From Rivularia sp. PCC 7116 (GTDB lineage Bacteria; Cyanobacteriota; Cyanobacteriia; Cyanobacteriales; Nostocaceae), in assembly GCF_000316665.1 (NCBI RefSeq), contig NC_019678.1, positions 6,531,001 to 6,595,000 of the forward strand: a DNA stretch of 64,000 nt. Direction: 5' to 3'. Made by a program: the position numbers and the translations under genes. Below the pieces are notes generated by a model, which did no database searches, was not told the DNA's origin, and saw only the letters and a list, made by a program, of their open reading frames with translations. The first letter of the stretch is position 1; every line of letters starts with the position of its first letter. This document shows positions 35,597 to 43,689 of the stretch, piece after piece.

Positions 35597-36169
35597 TTAA
35601 CCCAACAACCTTCCCGGCAAACCCTCAATAACTCTTTCAAAAGGTTCGGTATCATCCAAAATTCTTACCAATACCAACGCTCCTTGAATTTGCGCGATCG
35701 CGTCTTGTGCCCTGATTGTGGCAATGTCTTTCTCAATCCCCGCTTCCACCAAAACTTTCGCTAAACTATCAATCACCAATTCCAATCTCGCTTTTACTTT
35801 ATCGTGAAACAATTTATCCGCTTCACCAAAGGACATAATCGCTAAAAAACAAGAATTTCTCCCAGAATTATAAAATTGTCGCAGACGTAAGCAAGCTGCT
35901 TGAATTTTTACTATAGGCTCACCATCTCGCTGCAAAGTCTTCAACACTGACTTACTAAAATCACTATCCACATACTCAAACACAGCAGCAGCCATTTCCG
36001 ATTTACCACCGGGAAAGTAATGGTAAAGACTCGCTTTTCCCAATCCAGTCGCTTTGGAAAGCAAGGTTAAACTCGCACCTTCATAACCATATTTCCTAAA
36101 TGCTGGAATTAATTTGACTATCGCTTCTTCTTTGGACATTGAAAAATTATATTTTGGCTGTGTTGACAT
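35597..36169 (-). CDS. TetR family repressor next to a GST gene
   Basis: About 190 residues from ATG at 36169; the frame extends to a TTG at 36181 inside an operator, which is less likely. Helix-turn-helix GASLTLLSKATGLGKASLYH and YFPGGKSEMAAAV are typical. The C-terminal domain (QFYNSGRNSCFLAIM) resembles TetR proteins that sense small electrophiles. It is divergent from a glutathione S-transferase-like gene and probably represses it from the two sites between them. Confidence 0.88.
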   Translation of the reverse strand: MSTQPKYNFSMSKEEAIVKLIPAFRKYGYEGASLTLLSKATGLGKASLYHYFPGGKSEMAAAVFEYVDSDFSKSVLKTLQRDGEPIVKIQAACLRLRQFYNSGRNSCFLAIMSFGEADKLFHDKVKARLELVIDSLAKVLVEAGIEKDIATIRAQDAIAQIQGALVLVRILDDTEPFERVIEGLPGRLLG

Positions 36170-36171
36170 TC

Positions 36172-36220
36172 TACCGAACAATCGGTACAGTCATTAATAT
36201 CACTGAACCAAACGTTCGGT
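36172..36220. promoter_or_regulatory. two TetR-type operators between the TetR and GST genes
   Basis: Site 1, TACCGAACAATCGGTA (36172-36187), and site 2, ACCAAACGTTCGGT (36207-36220), share the half-site ACCRAAC/GTTCGGT and are 35 bp apart between centres. One touches the repressor's start, the other lies just before the GST start, so one repressor could control both genes. Confidence 0.75.
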
Positions 36221-36244
36221 ACAATGATTAGCGAGGGAATAACA

Positions 36245-36847
36245 ATGAAACTATATGATTTAGAGCTTTCCGGGAATTGCTATAAAGTACGTTTATTTTT
36301 ATCCTTGCTGGATATCAAATACGAACTTGTGCCCGTTGATTTTATGTCTGGAGAACACAAATCGCCAGAATTTTTACAGTTAAATCCTTGGGGAGAAATT
36401 CCGGTATTGGAAGATGGCGATTTAATTTTGAGAGATTCCCAAGCGATTTTAGTTTATCTGGCAAGAAAATATGGTGGAGATTGGTTTCCTAACGATGCGA
36501 AAAACATGGCATTAGTAACTCAATGGTTATCAACAGCAGCCAACGAAATTGCTCGCGGTCCTAATGATGCTAGATTAAACAAAAAGTTTGGTTTTGCGAT
36601 TAACTTGGATGCAGCACAACAAAAAGCAGAATCAATTTTAAATCTTATCGAAAAGCATTTAACTACAACTAAAAATCAATGGTTGGCCTTAGATTATCCT
36701 ACAATTGCCGATATTGCTTGCTTTCCCTATATTGCCTTAGCGCCAGAAGGTGGTGTGATGTTAGATAAATATCCTGCCATAAATCAATGGTGCGATCGCA
36801 TTAAAAAATTGCCCAACTTTATTGAAATGCCCGGAATAAGCAAGTAA
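36245..36847 (+). CDS. glutathione S-transferase family protein
   Basis: About 200 residues from ATG 36245, chosen because a GAGGG site sits 7-11 bases upstream; an ATG at 36224 overlaps the operator region. Thioredoxin-fold N-terminus MKLYDLELSGNCYKVRLFLS, with Ser/Asn-Cys at the catalytic turn and the LNPWGEIPVLEDG cis-Pro loop and RDSQAILVYLARKY helix, then an all-helical C-terminal domain (YPTIADIACFPYIAL). It should add glutathione to electrophiles or act as a peroxidase, in the cytosol. Probably induced through the adjacent TetR. Confidence 0.9.
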   Translation: MKLYDLELSGNCYKVRLFLSLLDIKYELVPVDFMSGEHKSPEFLQLNPWGEIPVLEDGDLILRDSQAILVYLARKYGGDWFPNDAKNMALVTQWLSTAANEIARGPNDARLNKKFGFAINLDAAQQKAESILNLIEKHLTTTKNQWLALDYPTIADIACFPYIALAPEGGVMLDKYPAINQWCDRIKKLPNFIEMPGISK

Positions 36848-37000
36848 GCTATAGTCACAAGTTAATATGCCACTCAAAGGCAAGGTGTAACAGGCATAAA
36901 AGCAATATCTCTTTTTACTTCTTACCTCTGTGTCCTCCGTGTCTCTGCGGTTTTTTAATAAGTAATCTTCCGAAAAAAAATAGAATAATCCAAAATTGAA

Positions 37001-37621
37001 ATGACTCAAAACTGGTTCGACAACATATATATAAAAGCCAAAGGAGATTCCAATCAAGTACCTTGGGCAAATATGACAGCAAATGCCTATCTCAAAGATT
37101 GGTTAAACCAACATTCAGAAATTGAGAAAAATGCTAAAGCTTTAGTTATAGGATGCGGATTGGGAGACGATGCAGAAATCTTGGCTGAAAAAGGTTTTAA
37201 TGTAACTGCTTTTGATATTTCTTCTACGGCAATAGATTGGTGTAAACAAAGGTTTCCCAATTCTTCTGTTAACTATGTTGTTGCCGATTTATTTGATTTA
37301 GATTCTAGTCACAACTGGATAGGAAACTTTGATTTCGTTTTTGAAGCGAGAACAATTCAATCCCTACCTTTAAAAGTGCGCGAGCAAACAATGGAAGCCG
37401 TTGCTCAATTCGTTGCCCCCGAAGGTACATTATTAGTTGTGACCGTGACTCGCGATACTCCCGAAGAACCAAGTGGACCACCTTATCCTTTATCTTTGGA
37501 AGAAGTAGATTATTTTCAGCAGTTGGGATTATCAGAAATTAACCGTAATAGTTATTCGGAGAAGAATAGTAGATTTCCCAAACGTTTGAGAATTGAATAT
37601 CGTTTTCAGTCAAAATCTTAA
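37001..37621 (+). CDS. class I SAM-dependent methyltransferase
   Basis: 206 residues. ALVIGCGLGDDAEILAEKGF is motif I, VTAFDISSTAIDWCKQRF motif II, and NYVVADLFDLD motif III; FDFVFEARTIQSLP follows where a catalytic or substrate loop lies. The N-terminus WFDNIYIKAKGDSNQVPWA resembles thiopurine/TPMT-like methyltransferases. The substrate is not known. Its end overlaps the convergent PH-domain gene by 4 bases. Confidence 0.85.
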   Translation: MTQNWFDNIYIKAKGDSNQVPWANMTANAYLKDWLNQHSEIEKNAKALVIGCGLGDDAEILAEKGFNVTAFDISSTAIDWCKQRFPNSSVNYVVADLFDLDSSHNWIGNFDFVFEARTIQSLPLKVREQTMEAVAQFVAPEGTLLVVTVTRDTPEEPSGPPYPLSLEEVDYFQQLGLSEINRNSYSEKNSRFPKRLRIEYRFQSKS

Positions 37622-38190
37622 TCATCTTGAGCTAACTGTCTTAACATTTTCTCAACTTCTTGCGGATTGCGAATTCCCATGAATCCTATTTCCTCGGTTG
37701 TGTGATTTCTACGATTGTTGACATATTTGGTGCTTTGTTGAACTGCCATAACCACATCACCCGTACCATCTGCTCGCTCTTTCCGATATATATTTTTTAA
37801 CTCGGAAGGTGGATAACTTCTGATAGTGGTAGACAGGATATTACCAAAGGAGGTAACTGGAATAGAAATAGATATAGCTCGTTTATTTGTAATTAAATAA
37901 GCTGTATTTCGTGCTGAGAGCCTTAACCATATAGGACTAGACAACATCCCGAAACCAACAAGCACAAAAGGTATACCGAAAAGAGCAAACAAAATGCTAG
38001 CCGTTGATGCCATCAACATCCAAAATACGGCAAAAGCCGTCCAAGGAATAGCGAATAAAAAACTGCCTATAGAAGATGCTGTTAAAAAACGAGGTACGGG
38101 CTGCCCAATCCATCTAATAGATTCCCCAATTTCAACTTCTTTATCTACTTTTTGACGAAGTTTATTTGGTAGCTGCAATTTATTTATCAT
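37618..38190 (-). CDS. bacterial PH-domain membrane protein
   Basis: 190 residues. Two hydrophobic helices (about 38-85) follow a short N-terminus with GESIRWIGQPVP, and a bacterial pleckstrin-homology-like domain (YLITNKRAISISIP, GTGDVVMAVQQ, GFMGIRNPQEVEKML) fills the second half. Such proteins sit in the inner or thylakoid membrane with the PH domain in the cytosol; no specific role can be given. Confidence 0.75.
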   Translation of the reverse strand: MINKLQLPNKLRQKVDKEVEIGESIRWIGQPVPRFLTASSIGSFLFAIPWTAFAVFWMLMASTASILFALFGIPFVLVGFGMLSSPIWLRLSARNTAYLITNKRAISISIPVTSFGNILSTTIRSYPPSELKNIYRKERADGTGDVVMAVQQSTKYVNNRRNHTTEEIGFMGIRNPQEVEKMLRQLAQDD

Positions 38191-38882
38191 AATTAGTTTG
38201 TTGGAAACTTATTTAATTTACTTGTTAAATTCAACCAGTTAAATACATCTTCAAGAATTATTTGCCAATTTCCAACATTTAATATAGGTAAAATATCTTG
38301 TTTTTCTTTTACTTCCTTTGCATCAAGAAAATAGTCTTATTTTTTATCCACAGAACTGTTTAATTGTCAATCACAGTATGTCAGCGACTCAAAAAAAGTA
38401 TTTAAAGTCACAACGAACTTTATATTTATTTATATAAACTTCTAGTTTTAAGTAGAGTAAGTTTGAACTATGTAATACGATTCTTAGCTCATGTAATACA
38501 GAAGTCAATTCAATTGCTGTTTATTAAAGGGTTGTTTAGCTAATAATCTAAAACTATAAATACTGCTCCCCTAAAAATAACAATATCACGTTTTGGCTCA
38601 AACTCCTGTAATCTCGTGAAATAATTGAGAATAGTATCAATAGTGATGTTCATGTAAATGAAGGTAAAGTAATTGTAACGGAATATGAATACAGAAGTTT
38701 AATTGAGTTTGGATTTTCAGCAAGTTTTATTTATCAGATGATGATTTCTGATTTTTTATTTGAGAATATGATGATTTTTGATGAGATGATCGGAGATTAA
38801 CTTTAAAATTAAAGAACCTGTAATTTTTTAGGTTTTGATGGGTGAGTGCTAGATTTACTTTTCAAGATTAAGGTGAGGGAAG
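38191..38882. other. long AT-rich intergenic region
   Basis: 692 bases. A frame of about 60 codons (ending with the taa at 38798-38800) lacks a usable start early on; its translation (KVIVTEYEYRSLIEFGFS) could be a decayed gene but matches nothing I know. No hairpin or RNA gene seen. A GTGAGGGAAG ribosome site precedes the methyltransferase start. Confidence 0.5.
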
Positions 38883-39671
38883 ATGGCGCTTTACGACAAG
38901 ATAGGGAAAGCCTATGCTCAAACGAGGAAAAGAGATCCGCGTATAGCGAGAAAACTATTAGAACTGTTGGAATTTTCGCGAGCTTCTACAATTGTGGATA
39001 TTGGTGCTGGAACTGGTTCTTATGCATTCTTCCTTGCCGAACATGGGTATGAAGTTCTTGCGGTAGAGCCTTCGGCGACGATGAGAAGTCAGGCGATATC
39101 CCATCCCAGCATTGAGTGGATTGATGGTTATGCAGAAAATTTACCATTACCTAATAAGTCGGCAGAAGCGGCGATAATCATGCTTGCTTTTCACCATTTT
39201 CAAGATTATCGGCAAGCATTGCGTGAAATTCATCGAGTTGTAGGTGAAAATGGTCAGATATTATTGTTAACTTACGACCCGGCAATGATTTCAGGCTTTT
39301 GGTTAACTAAATATTTTCCTTCGTTTATTAAAGATGTTGAATCTAGTTTTATTTCAATGTCGGAGTTAACCGAGGAGATTCATGCGGTTACGGGGAATAG
39401 GGTAAAAATAGTTCCTTTTCGATTGCCGCATAATTTATCGGATTCGTTTGCCGCAGTTGGATGGGCAAGACCGGAATTGTATCTCGATTCTAATATTCGT
39501 AATGGTATTTCTTCGTTTGTGAAAATAGATGCTGTTGAAGTTGAACAAGGGTTGTTGCAGTTAGAAGCAGATTTGGAAACGGGAAGATGGGATAAGGAAT
39601 ATGGGCATTTACGCAAGCAAAAACGATATGATGTTGGCTATCGTTTTATTCAAAGTATAGGTTCTCAATAA
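38883..39671 (+). CDS. class I methyltransferase (Methyltransf_11 type)
   Basis: 262 residues. TIVDIGAGTGSYAFFLAEHG is motif I, VLAVEPSATM motif II, GYAENLPLPNKSAEAAIIML motif III/IV and LREIHRVVGENGQILLLTYD the typical UbiE-like post-motif. The C-terminal 110 residues likely shape the substrate pocket. Small-molecule methylation is expected; the acceptor is unknown. The gene stands alone. Confidence 0.87.
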   Translation: MALYDKIGKAYAQTRKRDPRIARKLLELLEFSRASTIVDIGAGTGSYAFFLAEHGYEVLAVEPSATMRSQAISHPSIEWIDGYAENLPLPNKSAEAAIIMLAFHHFQDYRQALREIHRVVGENGQILLLTYDPAMISGFWLTKYFPSFIKDVESSFISMSELTEEIHAVTGNRVKIVPFRLPHNLSDSFAAVGWARPELYLDSNIRNGISSFVKIDAVEVEQGLLQLEADLETGRWDKEYGHLRKQKRYDVGYRFIQSIGSQ

Positions 39672-39784
39672 AAACGACTTTAATTGAAGTTATCCTGTTA
39701 AAGCGCCAATATGCTCCTTGCTGCATTAATAATCTGGCGAAAAACATTAGGGAATTACTGCTAATATTCGTTACCCATTACCAA

Positions 39785-41140
39785 TTATCTATTACCAATT
39801 CCCTTAACTACCATCTTCACTCCACCAGCAGGAGCAAGAGTGAAACCGCGACGCTGGATTTTTACGGGTTTATTGTCTAAGGCAGCAAGTTGATATTTAG
39901 AGATAATAGTTGCTAGAACTAACTTCATTTCTAATAAAGCCAGAGCATATCCCAAACATCGGCGACTTCCACCGCCAAAGGGAAAGTATTCGGAAGGGGA
40001 ATATTGTCGTTCCAGAAAACGTTGTGGTTGAAACTTTTGGGGATTGGGATATAAATCTTCTCGGTAATGTACTAAATAGAGACTTGGCATAAATGTGGTT
40101 TCAGCATCAAATTGGTATCCGCCTATTTTTATTGGCGATTTAGCGATGCGTGGAAAAAGCACTGGAAGTACTGGGTACATTCTCAGAGTTTCTTGGCATA
40201 CGGCTGATAAGTAGGGAAGTTTAGCAATTTCTAATGGGTTAGGATTTTCTCCCAAGCTTGCCAATTCAATTTGTAATTTTTCAAGTACGTCTGGATTTTG
40301 ATAAATTTGGTAGAAAGCCCATGCTAATGTTGTAGCAGTAGTTTCATGACCGGCAAATAAGATGGTTAGCAGTTCATCTGTTAATTCTTCATCGCTCATT
40401 GCTTGACCATCTTCATAACGTACAGACATCATTAAGCTGAGAACGTTATTATTTTTATTTAATGTTTCTGTTTTGCTTCTTTTCTCTGCAATTTCTGCTT
40501 GAAGTAAATCGCGAACTTGCTGCTGTCTTTTTCTCATCTTTCCCCAGGGAGTCCAACTTCCCCAATCTTTTTGTAGGAATTTGAAAAACAGCATACTTGA
40601 ACGTAGCGGAGAATCTGTCATATCGAGCCAATCGGTAAGTAAAGGTTTAAGTTGTTCGTAGCGGCTTCCTTCACTTAAACCAAAAACAACTTGTAAAATT
40701 ACCTCTAAACTGACTTTCTGCATTGTAGAGCGAACAATGAAAGATTCGCCGATTTGCAATTTACTGGTAATGTTTTCGGTAATATCGATAATTTGTTGGG
40801 CGTAAACTTGAATTTTCTCACCGTGAAACGAAGGCATTAATAACTTTCGTTCTCTTCGATGGCGATCGCCGTCCATCATCATCAAAGAATTTCTGCCAAT
40901 TAGAGGCTCTGCGAGTGCGTTGGCTCTGCCGATATCAAATTTAGCATCTTTGCTAAAAAGTTCTTGGATGGTTTGGGGATTAGCAATAACTACATAAGAA
41001 CCAAGTCCAAATAATCGCATAGAAAAAATATCTCCATACTTCTGGCTGTATTTCTTCTGAAATTGGATTGGATCGCCAATCCAATTGATTAATTGCCACC
41101 AAGGAGGTGTGGAAATGCAATTCGGTAATTGACTCGACAT
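39785..41140 (-). CDS. cytochrome P450, CYP110-like
   Basis: 451 residues. The haem loop [16 protein letters not shown] gives the axial Cys near 395, the I-helix has [14 protein letters not shown], and the K-helix has CQETLRMYP. The N-terminus lacks a membrane anchor, as in cyanobacterial P450s. It resembles CYP110, associated in heterocystous strains with alkane or fatty-acid hydroxylation, but substrate is inference. Electrons would come from ferredoxin. The gene is followed by a heptamer repeat (39770-39803) reaching its stop. Confidence 0.93.
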   Translation of the reverse strand: MSSQLPNCISTPPWWQLINWIGDPIQFQKKYSQKYGDIFSMRLFGLGSYVVIANPQTIQELFSKDAKFDIGRANALAEPLIGRNSLMMMDGDRHRRERKLLMPSFHGEKIQVYAQQIIDITENITSKLQIGESFIVRSTMQKVSLEVILQVVFGLSEGSRYEQLKPLLTDWLDMTDSPLRSSMLFFKFLQKDWGSWTPWGKMRKRQQQVRDLLQAEIAEKRSKTETLNKNNNVLSLMMSVRYEDGQAMSDEELTDELLTILFAGHETTATTLAWAFYQIYQNPDVLEKLQIELASLGENPNPLEIAKLPYLSAVCQETLRMYPVLPVLFPRIAKSPIKIGGYQFDAETTFMPSLYLVHYREDLYPNPQKFQPQRFLERQYSPSEYFPFGGGSRRCLGYALALLEMKLVLATIISKYQLAALDNKPVKIQRRGFTLAPAGGVKMVVKGIGNR

Positions 41141-41642
41141 TAAGCTTCCCCCAATTCTAATTGTTTATTATTTTATCGAATCAGAGCGGGAAGAGGGGGA
41201 GAGGGGGGAGTGATTGAATTCCCGATCAAAAAGATGCTCCCAAAACATCATGTGTAATCGTAAGCTTTTAAATATTGGTTTTAAATTTATTGGCTATGTC
41301 CTACATTCAGTTTACACTTCCCAAAGTTATCGCGGATTTTAACCTGAATCTTGTAGAAGGAGTTTTCAACCAGCTAATTTCTATGGTTAGTTGTTGTTGA
41401 TTGTATATCAAAGTGTGATGCTAAAAATTTTAAATCAATCATTTATTCGCTTTTAACTACGATTTGGCTGAATGCAGAGCAATTTTAAGGATTACCGCTA
41501 CTATCATCATCCTATTTATTCTTTAAAATTTTCTCGATGCTAGCGTCAGAATGTTGATACGCCAGAGGTGGAGGCAAATACACCCTTTACTATAACCTTC
41601 TAGCGCATCTTCCAGAAGTTAAGCGGATAGTAGAAAATTAAT
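41141..41642. other. intergenic region
   Basis: 502 bases between two minus-strand genes. A purine-rich gggaagagggggagagggg patch lies near 41189-41210. I see no gene, hairpin or RNA. Confidence 0.5.
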
Positions 41643-42485
41643 TTATAAATAATCTATCCCTAAATGTTGTACATCTTTAATACCAGGTATTTTTTTAAGG
41701 ATTTTAGCGATGGTATTAATTTTTTCTATTTCTGTAGGCATTTCACTTTGAGAAGTTGGATGTAAAGTAATAAGTAGTTCGATAACATCTTTACCTTCAA
41801 AATCAAAATCTTGCTTTACCGAAGATATGAAAAATCCTTGTTTTGCAATGTCATACATTACTTGAGCCAAAATACCTACTTGATTATGTGCCATTAACCT
41901 CAAACCAATTGTACAAGCTATATCAAGTAGTAATTTTTGATTCATAATTTCATCAACTAATCTTTCCTCCAACTGTAATTTTTGGTCATCTTTGTCTGGA
42001 TTCTTGTAGATATTACGGTTATGGTTTTTTGTTTGTTCTAATGCGGCTAATATTTCATCAGCTTGATTAAATTTCATCACATCTTGAATCTTTATCTCCT
42101 GCAAAGTTTTAATAAGACTTTTTAAGTCAGCATCTTCGGGGATACATAGGACAATTTGCACTAAAACAGGATGCTTTTCAGATTCAACTTGGAATTTAAA
42201 GATATTTCCATTAAAATCCGCTATTTTACTCGCAATAAATGCGAATGAACCCCTGATACCGCTTGGCAGCCAGATTTGCAGCCTGAGCAGCGAGAGATGA
42301 GAAAAGCTTAAACTACGTTGAGAGGGGGCAGAGCGGCTGAGGGCTAATCTCCCATCAGCTATTTGAGTTAACAACCCGCTGATGTAGGGTTTTTTACCAT
42401 ATATGCAACCATACTTTTCTGCTAGATTTTCCAAAAAATGCTTAGTCTCTGGAGACATTTGTACTCGAATGCTTTGATTAGCCAT
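41643..42485 (-). CDS. ribbon-helix-helix / double ACT-domain regulator
   Basis: About 280 residues from the Met of MANQSIRVQMSPETKHFL; an upstream Met at 42548 would put the start inside a palindromic operator. The first 50 residues look like a ribbon-helix-helix (CopG-type) domain. Two ACT-like domains follow: one near LRLQIWLPSGIRGSFAFIA, the second near LLDIACTIGLRLMAHNQVGI through VIELLITLHPTSQS. ACT domains bind amino acids or similar ligands. I infer a ligand-responsive repressor acting on its own promoter. No neighbour suggests the ligand. Confidence 0.65.
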   Translation of the reverse strand: MANQSIRVQMSPETKHFLENLAEKYGCIYGKKPYISGLLTQIADGRLALSRSAPSQRSLSFSHLSLLRLQIWLPSGIRGSFAFIASKIADFNGNIFKFQVESEKHPVLVQIVLCIPEDADLKSLIKTLQEIKIQDVMKFNQADEILAALEQTKNHNRNIYKNPDKDDQKLQLEERLVDEIMNQKLLLDIACTIGLRLMAHNQVGILAQVMYDIAKQGFFISSVKQDFDFEGKDVIELLITLHPTSQSEMPTEIEKINTIAKILKKIPGIKDVQHLGIDYL

Positions 42486-42531
42486 ATCTTTTGCTTCCTG
42501 ACAAGAGTCTACTTTTAATTCCGTTTTATTG

Positions 42532-42622
42532 TGACAAAGTTTTGTCAAAAATAAATCAATTATCCGGCTTAGATCGGTAAATCAGACTACATAAACGACA
42601 TTGTTGTCAAAGTTCTGTCAAA
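42532..42622 (-). promoter_or_regulatory. palindrome and related TGTCAAA repeats upstream of the RHH-ACT gene
   Basis: A 16-bp palindrome TGACAAAGTTTTGTCA lies at 42532-42547. A second site (TTGTCAAAGTTCTGTCAAAA, 42604-42623) repeats the TGTCAAA unit twice in direct orientation. They precede the chosen start by 47-137 bp, fitting autoregulation by a ribbon-helix-helix protein. Confidence 0.65.
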
Positions 42623-43408
42623 ATATATCTAAAGAAATAGTTTTTAGGTAACTTTGCGTAGTAGAATATTATTATCAAGTTGATATTGTGTTAAAAACAT
42701 TGCTCTTGTCATGGAGATAGATTTACGGTTCATAGGTGTATAGAGTGTTAAAAATGCTATGCCCTATAGAGATTTAACTTAAATAGTTAATCATTTGTTT
42801 TGCGGCTGGGGTTGGAATAGCTCTTGCTGCATATGAGTTTTGGGTTTTAATGCCTATTCTACTGCTTATCTTGTCTGACGTACCTTAAATAGGGATAAAA
42901 GATATGCTCTAATCTATTCAACCGCTATATGGCTTCGCTGATATCAAGAGCTACCATTTCTTGCAAAGCCAATTTTATCGACTCTTATTTTACCGAAACT
43001 ATACCCTTAAGACTTGATTAAATCAAAGTTTCTGTTTTTCGGGGATGATAAAAACTTCTGAGTGAGGCGATAGCGAAGCTATAGGTATCTTGCAGCATTC
43101 AGTAATGAAGTCTGAATGGGACTTCCTAAGGAGAGAAAACTATTTTCTGGTTTAATAAACTTAAACAGAATGAAATATTTACCACAACCCTATAATAAGG
43201 CGCACATAAGCGCAAAGCCTTGCGGAATTATCTTACTCTGCAAGACTTTATATAAATGTTATCTTCCACGGGGAGACACTAAGTTTGCGTTTAGCTCCCA
43301 GTGGCATAGTTAGAATTTTTACGCTGGCTTAATTAGCTATGTGTATATTGCCAGTTGATCGACAAGATACACGATATGAGTTTGACGCAGCTTAATAAGT
43401 GGAATCAA
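42623..43408. other. intergenic region without a supported gene
   Basis: About 790 bases. An ORF of 65 codons at 43116-43313 has no ribosome site and an unstructured, repeat-like composition, so I do not call it. No RNA or hairpin of note. Confidence 0.5.
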
Positions 43409-43558
43409 TTACTCTGCTTTCTTTTTCTTCTTCAACCAAGAATAAATAATTCCCATCAGCAGTACAGCTAATAGCAGCAACGTATTTTCAGGAAAGGTGA
43501 TAAAAATAATTGCAATTTTTAACAGAGTTTCGACGAAGTCCCAGTCGGTAGAAGTCAT
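43409..43558 (-). CDS. 49-residue single-pass membrane protein, divergent from the NB-ARC gene
   Basis: Starts MTSTDWDFVETLLK, one long hydrophobic segment (about IAIIFITFPENTLLLLAVLL to MGIIYSW) and a very basic end (LKKKKKAE). A GAGGG ribosome site lies 6-10 bases before ATG, supporting translation. The family is not recognised. Positive-inside rules put the lysine tail in the cytosol. It is transcribed away from the NB-ARC gene across 131 bp, the same arrangement as the TRADD-N pair at 29846/30273. Confidence 0.6.
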   Translation of the reverse strand: MTSTDWDFVETLLKIAIIFITFPENTLLLLAVLLMGIIYSWLKKKKKAE

Positions 43559-43603
43559 TGAATTACCCTCGTAGTTCTTATATTTTCTATTGAACCAACA
43601 TGC

Positions 43604-43622
43604 TGTCAGAAAACATGTCAGA
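43604..43622 (+). promoter_or_regulatory. direct TGTCAGA repeats in the NB-ARC divergent promoter
   Basis: TGTCAGA occurs at 43604-43610 and 43616-43622, 12 bp apart, within CATGCTGTCAGA / AAACATGTCAGA units; a CCTGAC follows nearby. Possible binding site for the HTH of the downstream protein. Confidence 0.4.
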
Positions 43623-43689
43623 GTAATACCTGACTTTTGTTGCTACAAACCTTTTGTAAATCACATCAGTAAATATAGAGGTACAGAAA

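Noticed and set aside
43116..43313. Plus-strand ORF of 65 codons
   Set aside because: No ribosome site, no membrane or domain signal, and the codons look random.
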